Source: Bacteroidota bacterium (GTDB lineage: Bacteria; Bacteroidota; Bacteroidia; Chitinophagales; Chitinophagaceae). From it: 64,000 nt of DNA. The notes beneath the pieces are model-generated. The model saw only the letters and a list, made by a program, of their open reading frames with translations. It did not search any database and was not told the DNA's origin. The position numbers and the translations under genes are program-made. The first letter of the stretch is position 1; each line of letters begins with the position of its first letter. The DNA is taken from positions 1 through 64,000 of the forward strand of contig JAEYWX010000014.1 in the NCBI GenBank assembly GCA_023428755.1, read 5' to 3'. Shown here piece by piece: positions 57,926 to 64,000 of this stretch.

Positions 57926-60432
57926 TATTTCTTCTTCCCCCACTTCTTCACATCAAGATAATCGAGGAAGTAAATCACTTTCAGTGAGAGATTGTTATTC
58001 TGATCAGCATCGAGTGTGTTACTTACGTTTTTGAAATAATCCGGCTCCACAATGCGTGTAAAATGCTGGATAGAATTCTTCCATACAATATTCAGGAAAC
58101 TGCCCGGTGCAAACTGCCAGGTGTACACCATATCAATATTAAAAAGGTTGAGGTTTTGATTTACATTCCCGTTGAAGCCTGCATTAGGTAACATTTTTCC
58201 ACTTTGCTGCAGTGTAAAATATTCTTTGTTGTCAACTGTGCTTACATAATGCCGCATACGATAGGTAAGCCACATCATATTGGTAAAGCTGTACTTTATA
58301 TTCAGAATATTTTCAATGGTGTTCACTTTACGTCGGGCAAACACTACATCATTTCCGCTGATGGTTGTAAAGCCGATATTATTAAAACGGGGATACAAAC
58401 CCAGTCGGTGTGAAACGGAAAACTTACTGTTGAAACGAAATGTTTGATTCACCGTTGCATCTACACCCAACTGATCGTAAAATTGAAAATGCTTCCGTGC
58501 AAATACTTCACTCCAGAATGAATACTTCTTGGCTTCATTACTATTTACCCAACCACCAACCGCCATACTGTTGTTGCGTGTAAAATAATAACCTGCTTTC
58601 CGTGGTTCATAAAAATCATTCTGCTTGGTAGTATAGCCAATGAATGTACCCACCCACCATAATTTTTTGGTTTGAATTTCTGCATTGAAGTTGAGATTCC
58701 CGGTTTGGTAGGTTTCTGCAATACCGGCAAACGGAGTAAACAACTTACTTACACGTCCGTTCATATTTAAGAAAATACGGTTGTACCAGTTTTTGGGTTC
58801 AATCCATTTATACGATAGCCATCCACCATGATCAAGAAAATTATTGTTGGTGAAGTAACCCAAATCACGGTGTGTGTATTTGGTATCAGTAAGCTCTTGA
58901 AATACATTAAAATTGAAACGGCCACTGCGTTTACCAAAATGCAATTGATGACTATAGCCAGTTTCATTTTTCCGTTCGCTGCCAATTCCCATCAACTGGC
59001 TCACCGCAAATTTTCCACCTATATTCCAGGTGTTCTTTTTATCGTTGAGATCAAACAAACCGGCTGTCACATTTGCATCGTAATCGCTGCCGCTACGTGT
59101 AACATTGGTATTGATGAGCGATACACTGCTATTGTTCTTCATCGTTTGATCAAACACAAGAATATTATAATTTGTGAGCGGATCGGTAACGATCTTTCGC
59201 TGCTCTTTGCTATTGATATCTTCAATAGTGGCGTACTGTGTTCTGGTAACAGCATTGAGGATACCAATACCCAACCCGTTTTGTGTACGACCTGAAATTT
59301 TAGATGCATTGATGAGTTTTGACTCTGCCGGATTTTTAATGATCTTTTCATTTGCATTCAAATGATTGGCTGCATCGTAAAAATGAATGGGCGACCCACC
59401 AATTCGTCGGGAATAAAACAAGCCACCTTTGCTGAACAGTTCCGTTCCTTCAGTAAAAAAATTTCTGTTTTCATTAAAGCGCACTTCAAAAGGTGAAAGA
59501 TTGAGCACCTGGTTATCACTCTGCACCTGTCCGAAATCGGGGATCAATGTTGCATCCAAAGTAAACGCCTGGTTCAATCCATATTTTACATCCAGGCCGC
59601 CGTTTACCTGACTGGTAAAATTCTTTGTTCCTGGTTGATTCAATGGAAAATGATTGGCATACACGGAGAAGTAAGGAGAGAATTGTAAACGTACCGGCGG
59701 TTTAATATTTGAAATACCCGTCCAGTAACCTTCCTGCGTTAAAAAGCCATTGATGTTTGGATCAATAGGGTTCCATGTAAACTGCTGACCAGTTTTCTGC
59801 CGCCTGCGTGTAATATTCACACCCCAGTCCTGTATTTCTTTTTTTCCAAAACGAATAGCACCATACGGAATAAATACCTCAAAGCTCCAGCCATTGTCAT
59901 GTACTACCACAGCACTTTTCCATACTGCATTCCAACTGAAATCTTCGCTGTTGCCATTCGGGTTGGGCGCCATCTTTGCATCCCATTGTTCGTTGAGTGG
60001 CGTAACGAAATATTCAAACCCGTTGAGGTTGTCTTTGTAAGTGTCGAAGATGATACCGATGTAATCATTCATCCCAAATCCATCACGGCCTTTCAGTTCC
60101 ATGGCAATACTATCCCTGCTGCGTTCATAACAAAAGCCGGCGAAATAAATTCCTTCATCGGAATAAAGCAGGTATGAAACAGTTTTGGTATCCTCTGCTT
60201 CCTGCACACCCACTGCCGGTCGAAACTCAACAAAACCGGTTGCGATGGGTGCGGTCTTCCAGGCACTGTCGTTTAACAACCCATCAATTTGAATGGTGGC
60301 TGTTGTGCGTTGTGCAACCAATAAACGGGGAGCTGCTTTTTCTGTTAACCTCGGTGTAACGGGTTTACTTGTTTGTGCCTGCGTAAACACGCAGATGCAT
60401 AGCAACAGGAATGAGACGGTCAGTTTCAGCAT
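57925..60432 (-). CDS. CBM9-like/DUF5916 outer-membrane beta-barrel protein
   Basis: 835 aa. Signal peptide MLKLTVSFLLLCICVFTQAQ. Residues ~45-235 resemble the CBM9 fold of carbohydrate-binding domains (IQIDGLLNDSAWKTAPIATG; YLLYSDEGIYFAGFCYERSR; WSFEVFIPYGAIRFG). The remaining ~590 residues are DUF5916-type: alternating aromatic beta strands (FNVFQELTDTKYTHRDLGYF, WVGTFIGYTTKQNDFYEPRK) and an ending of VIYFLDYLDVKKWGKKK, consistent with an outer-membrane barrel. Substrate unknown. It lies convergently to the propeller A gene and divergently from propeller B. Confidence 0.85.
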   Translation of the reverse strand: MLKLTVSFLLLCICVFTQAQTSKPVTPRLTEKAAPRLLVAQRTTATIQIDGLLNDSAWKTAPIATGFVEFRPAVGVQEAEDTKTVSYLLYSDEGIYFAGFCYERSRDSIAMELKGRDGFGMNDYIGIIFDTYKDNLNGFEYFVTPLNEQWDAKMAPNPNGNSEDFSWNAVWKSAVVVHDNGWSFEVFIPYGAIRFGKKEIQDWGVNITRRRQKTGQQFTWNPIDPNINGFLTQEGYWTGISNIKPPVRLQFSPYFSVYANHFPLNQPGTKNFTSQVNGGLDVKYGLNQAFTLDATLIPDFGQVQSDNQVLNLSPFEVRFNENRNFFTEGTELFSKGGLFYSRRIGGSPIHFYDAANHLNANEKIIKNPAESKLINASKISGRTQNGLGIGILNAVTRTQYATIEDINSKEQRKIVTDPLTNYNILVFDQTMKNNSSVSLINTNVTRSGSDYDANVTAGLFDLNDKKNTWNIGGKFAVSQLMGIGSERKNETGYSHQLHFGKRSGRFNFNVFQELTDTKYTHRDLGYFTNNNFLDHGGWLSYKWIEPKNWYNRIFLNMNGRVSKLFTPFAGIAETYQTGNLNFNAEIQTKKLWWVGTFIGYTTKQNDFYEPRKAGYYFTRNNSMAVGGWVNSNEAKKYSFWSEVFARKHFQFYDQLGVDATVNQTFRFNSKFSVSHRLGLYPRFNNIGFTTISGNDVVFARRKVNTIENILNIKYSFTNMMWLTYRMRHYVSTVDNKEYFTLQQSGKMLPNAGFNGNVNQNLNLFNIDMVYTWQFAPGSFLNIVWKNSIQHFTRIVEPDYFKNVSNTLDADQNNNLSLKVIYFLDYLDVKKWGKKK

Positions 60433-60756
60433 GATGATAAGGTTGGTAGTTGAACGATACGAAAGTAAAATAGTTACCAGGCTTGCGCAGAAATATTAGA
60501 CGAACGGTATATTTCTGACAACATTTTTCATGTTGTAATTTTCTGACACCTGCGCAACCGTGTTGACCGGAAAAATTCAGGGATAAGCGTTACTGCTATT
60601 CAAAAGCCGGGCTTAACAATTCATATGCCGCAAATCACTGTTTCCTGATAAATGTTTTACAAATTCGTTGTGTGGCCGTTCATCACTTCTCCTGTACGTT
60701 TGCTTGCTTGCATGCAAAACCTTTGTAATTTCCCTCCTCAACTAATTGCATTGAAC
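60433..60756. other. Divergent intergenic region upstream of propeller B
   Basis: 324 bp without a convincing gene. It is AT-rich. The only likely signal is AACCTTTG (60718-60725), one base from TAnnTTTG, with TTTG ~17 nt upstream, 31 nt before the ATG of the propeller B gene. No clear box for the DUF5916 gene and no repeat of the GC-hairpin family are seen. Confidence 0.5.
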
Positions 60757-63700
60757 ATGAGAAAATCGATCCTGCTTGCAGGTACGCTGCTCAGCGTACT
60801 TTTTTCGCTTGCACAAAAAAAGCAAACTGCTGTTTCAACATCATCCAACGAAGAAGCCGTTTATAGCGCCTTAAAGTATCGCTCCATTGGCCCTTACCGT
60901 GGCGGACGAAGCGCTGCTGTTGCAGGAAGCTACAGCAACAAAACAACCTTTTACATGGGTGCTACCGGTGGTGGTGTTTGGAAAACAACCGACGGTGGTA
61001 ACAACTGGAAAAACATCAGCGATAAATATTATGGTTCGTCCATTGGTGCAGTTGCTGTTGCACCGAGCGATGAAAGTATTGTGTATGTGGGCGAAGGCGA
61101 AAACACCATGCGTGGGAATGTGAGTGAAGGCTTGGGTGGTATGTGGCGTAGTGATGATGGTGGCCGTACGTGGAAGAATATTGGTTTGAAAGATGGACGT
61201 CATATCATCCGCATTGTGATTCATCCAAAAAATCCGGATGTGGTATGGGCAGCAGTAATGGGACATTTGTTTGGCCCCAACGAAGAACGTGGTGTGTACA
61301 AAACAACCGATGGAGGTAAAACATGGAAGCGTACGTTGTTTGTGAATAATCAAACAGGTGCAAGTGACCTGGTGATGGAACCTGAAAATCCATCAGTGTT
61401 GTATGCAGGTACCTGGCGTTTGATACGCACACCACATAGTTTGGAAAGTGGTGGCGAAGGAAGTGGTTTGTATAAATCAACGGATGGTGGTGAAACATGG
61501 ACGAATGTGTCTGCAAAGAAAGGTTTGCCGAAAGGCGTATGGGGAATTGTAGGCGTTGCATTTGCACCATCCAACCCCGAACGCATTTATACCATTGTTG
61601 AAAATGCAAATGGTGGATTGTTCCGTAGTGATGATGCAGGTGAAACATGGCAACTGATGAGCAGCGATAACAACATTCGCCAGCGTGCATGGTATTACAG
61701 CAAAGTATTTGTTGATCCGAAGAATCCTGATCTGGTGTATTGCCCCAATGTAAACTTTATGTACAGTCGTGATGGAGGCAGAACGTTTCAATCGCTCCGC
61801 ACACCACACGGAGATCATCATGATCTGTGGATCGATCCGAATGATGGTAAAAGAATGATTGTTGCTGATGATGGAGGCGGGCAAGTGAGCTATGATGGTG
61901 GCATGAACTGGAGCACTTACATGAATCAACCCACCGGGCAGTTCTATCGTGTATCAACTGATAACAGTTTTCCTTATCGTATTCTTGGTGCACAACAAGA
62001 TAATTCAACGGTGCGTATTAAAAGCAGAACAAGTGGTGCTGGTATTACCGAACAGGATTGGCAGGAAACAGCAGGCAGCGAAAGTGGCTATGTAGTTGCC
62101 GATCCAACCAATCCGGATATTGTGTATGGCGGTAACTACGGTGGTTATCTTTCACGCCTCGATCATAAGACTGGTGAGAACAGAGCTATCAGTGTGTGGC
62201 CCGACAACCCGATGGGTGCCGGTGCCGATGTGTTGAAGTATCGTTTTCAATGGAACTTCCCCATTTTCTTTTCACCACACAATCCAAAGAAATTATATAC
62301 GGCAGGTAACGTATTGTTTGCAACAGAAAACGAAGGACAAAGCTGGACGGCTTTATCACCAGACTTAACAACCAACGATAAGAGCAAACAAAAATCAAGT
62401 GGCGGCCCGATTACACAAGACAATACAAGTGTTGAATACTACTGTACCATCTTCACCGCTACAGAAAGTTTTGTAGAAAAAGATCTGTTATGGACCGGAA
62501 GTGATGACGGCTTGATCAATGTAAGTAAAGATGGCGGTAAAACATGGGAGAATGTTACACCGAAAGATGCTCCGACGTTTATGATGTGGAATTGTGTAGA
62601 TGTTGATCCATTTAAAAAAGGTGCGGCTTATTTTGTGGGTACACGTTACAAACTCGACGATTACACACCGTACATCTACAAAACAGAAGACTATGGTAAA
62701 ACTTGGAAGCTCATCACCAATGGCATCAACAAAATGCATTTCACCAGAGCCATGCGTGCCGATCAGAAACGACAAGGTTTGCTGTATGCAGGTACAGAGT
62801 TTGGTATGTACATTTCGTTTGATGATGGTGCCAACTGGAAACCGTTTCAACTGAATATGCCTGTTGTACCAATCACAGATATGACCATTAAAGAAAATGA
62901 CCTCATCATTGCAACACAAGGTCGTGGTTTTTATGTACTGGATGATCTTACCGTTTTACAACAGGTGAAAGCAGATGTTGCAAATAAAAATCTGCATGTG
63001 TTTGATGTAAACCCCGGCTGGCGTATGCCGATGAATCGCTTCGGTCGCCGCTTTGGTACTGCACAAAACATCGGTGAAAATCCGGCGGGTCCGTTAGTAA
63101 TCACGTATTATGCGAATGCTGTTACCGATTCAACCAAAGCATCCATCAGCATCATGGATAAAAACAAAAAGCTGATCAAAATTTTCAGCACAGAAGGAAA
63201 AGATAAACTTGCGATCAAAAAAGGATTGAACAAGTTTGCGTGGGATCTGCAATATCCGCCGGCCGAACCAAGCGAAGGCATGATTCTCTGGAACGGAGCA
63301 CCAGGCACTATTACTGCTGCGCCCGGTAATTATTTTGCAAGGGTAAAAGTGGGGAACGATTCAACAGAAGTGCCGTTTACCATTAAAGCCGATCCGAATT
63401 ACCGCATGACACAGGAAGCGTATGAAGAACAATTCAACTTCCTGTTGAGTGTGCAGCAAAAGTTTAACGATGTGCAGAAAGGCATTAAAGACATCCGTGC
63501 ATTGCGTACACAGATCAATGAGTTTGTTGGCAGACAGGGTAAAGACTGTCCGAAGGAAATCAAAGACATGGCAACTTCCATTACCAAAGAGTTGACAACG
63601 ATCGAAGAAACCTTGTATCAAACAAAATCAAAGAGCGGACAGGATCCATTGAACTATCCGATCCGCATCAACGATAAACTCAGCGGTGTATTTGATGTTG

Positions 63701-63870
63701 CCAACAGTGGTTTAAATGCACCCAGCAAACAATCGAAAGAAGTATTTGCCGAGTTGAGTCAGCAAGCAGATGAGCAATTGAACAAGCTGAAGAAAATTGT
63801 AAGTGAAGAGGTGCCGAAGTTTAATCAGCTGATTCGGGAGAAGAGTTTACCGGTGATCGGTATTAAGTAA
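60757..63870 (+). CDS. Sortilin/VPS10-like Asp-box beta-propeller exoprotein B
   Basis: 1037 aa from ATG 60757 (MRKSILLAGTLLSVLFSLAQ, a signal peptide); an in-frame ATG 105 nt upstream would delay the signal. Asp-box motifs recur over residues ~35-760: GVWKTTDGGNNWKNIS, MWRSDDGGRTWKNIG, LYKSTDGGETWTNVS and NVSKDGGKTWENVT. The beta module (~790-900) and helical C-terminus (~910-1037) follow the same order as paralogue A. TTNDKSKQKSSGGPIT corresponds to TTNDKRKQEQEKSGGVT in A. It is exported; partners and ligand unknown. Confidence 0.88.
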   Translation: MRKSILLAGTLLSVLFSLAQKKQTAVSTSSNEEAVYSALKYRSIGPYRGGRSAAVAGSYSNKTTFYMGATGGGVWKTTDGGNNWKNISDKYYGSSIGAVAVAPSDESIVYVGEGENTMRGNVSEGLGGMWRSDDGGRTWKNIGLKDGRHIIRIVIHPKNPDVVWAAVMGHLFGPNEERGVYKTTDGGKTWKRTLFVNNQTGASDLVMEPENPSVLYAGTWRLIRTPHSLESGGEGSGLYKSTDGGETWTNVSAKKGLPKGVWGIVGVAFAPSNPERIYTIVENANGGLFRSDDAGETWQLMSSDNNIRQRAWYYSKVFVDPKNPDLVYCPNVNFMYSRDGGRTFQSLRTPHGDHHDLWIDPNDGKRMIVADDGGGQVSYDGGMNWSTYMNQPTGQFYRVSTDNSFPYRILGAQQDNSTVRIKSRTSGAGITEQDWQETAGSESGYVVADPTNPDIVYGGNYGGYLSRLDHKTGENRAISVWPDNPMGAGADVLKYRFQWNFPIFFSPHNPKKLYTAGNVLFATENEGQSWTALSPDLTTNDKSKQKSSGGPITQDNTSVEYYCTIFTATESFVEKDLLWTGSDDGLINVSKDGGKTWENVTPKDAPTFMMWNCVDVDPFKKGAAYFVGTRYKLDDYTPYIYKTEDYGKTWKLITNGINKMHFTRAMRADQKRQGLLYAGTEFGMYISFDDGANWKPFQLNMPVVPITDMTIKENDLIIATQGRGFYVLDDLTVLQQVKADVANKNLHVFDVNPGWRMPMNRFGRRFGTAQNIGENPAGPLVITYYANAVTDSTKASISIMDKNKKLIKIFSTEGKDKLAIKKGLNKFAWDLQYPPAEPSEGMILWNGAPGTITAAPGNYFARVKVGNDSTEVPFTIKADPNYRMTQEAYEEQFNFLLSVQQKFNDVQKGIKDIRALRTQINEFVGRQGKDCPKEIKDMATSITKELTTIEETLYQTKSKSGQDPLNYPIRINDKLSGVFDVANSGLNAPSKQSKEVFAELSQQADEQLNKLKKIVSEEVPKFNQLIREKSLPVIGIK

Positions 63871-63895
63871 AGACAATTGATGATTTATTTTTTGT

Positions 63896-63925
63896 TGCGG
63901 CGGCCTTTGGCCGCCGCATTTATTT
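63896..63925 (+). terminator. Terminator of propeller B
   Basis: TGCGGCGGCC (63896-63905) pairs with GGCCGCCGCA (63909-63918) around TTT, followed by TTTATTTTT. Nothing recognisable lies between here and the window end. Confidence 0.9.
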
Positions 63926-64000
63926 TTACATACTAGTTATTTCTGTTAACAGGTAAGATAATGTTTGCTGATATACATAACATGCTTACTCATCCAACAA

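Overview
The window looks like a chromosomal stretch of a Bacteroidota bacterium, most likely of the family Chitinophagaceae (inference). The clues are start-proximal promoters of the form TAnnTTTG instead of -35/-10 boxes, little sign of Shine-Dalgarno pairing, a type IX secretion sorting domain, many secreted Asp-box beta-propeller proteins, a DUF5916/CBM9 outer-membrane barrel protein, a short NuoG, and a TPR histidine kinase. No rRNA, prophage, CRISPR array or classical transposase was found.

Layout. 0-2.4 kb: a partial CDS tail, a secreted alpha/beta hydrolase and a lone MacB-type permease. 2.6-16.7 kb: a complete 14-gene respiratory complex I operon on the minus strand (nuoA-B-C-D-E-[68-aa membrane protein]-F-G-H-I-J-K-L-M-N). 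16.8-20.7 kb: a minus-strand envelope operon (TonB-like, 79-aa membrane protein, PstS-like lipoprotein, TPR protein). 21.0-23.1 kb: protein tyrosine phosphatase, hisS and tRNA-Ser(GCT). 23.2-31.2 kb: five consecutive secreted-protein genes on the minus strand, divergent from a TPR histidine kinase/LuxR response regulator pair (31.3-33.9 kb), then a large T9SS propeller protein. 37-45.5 kb: small envelope proteins, thiolase, a RelE-type toxin-antitoxin pair, rlmN, two pseudouridine synthases, a 1-Cys peroxiredoxin and dinB. 45.6-51.6 kb: esterase, rimM, rpsP, ffh, a GT2 glycosyltransferase and small unknowns. 51.7-53.8 kb: adenine deaminase interrupted in frame by a DUF559 nuclease module. 54-63.9 kb: an outer-membrane-sorting-like protein and two sortilin-like propeller paralogues flanking a DUF5916 barrel.

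The most unusual feature is a set of interspersed repeats. (1) A GC-rich family has AGCCCC...GGGGCT-type ends, each next to a stem-loop with a G-rich tail. It occurs in the nuoI-nuoH, nuoG-nuoF and rimM-rpsP gaps as non-coding copies, and in adenine deaminase as a ~480-bp copy carrying a DUF559 PD-(D/E)XK nuclease reading frame. This resembles a REP/BIME-like mobile system with an endonuclease partner. (2) At three promoters (nuoI, rimM, ffh) the tail of such a repeat directly touches the -7 box TAnnTTTG. (3) Nearly every longer gap of the nuo operon is filled by a different inverted repeat made of iterated short words (AGCT-type, GTACGAGG-type, AGATTTT-type, TTTGAAAATT-type, TTGAAATGAAACG-type). 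A word-type tandem repeat also lies in frame inside hisS.

Functionally, the nuo operon would supply the proton-motive force, which the TonB-like operon could pass to the outer membrane. The secreted propeller, LRR, TPR and Hcp-like proteins next to a two-component system suggest a regulated envelope or extracellular system of unknown purpose. All assignments rest on reading motifs by eye; no database search was possible.
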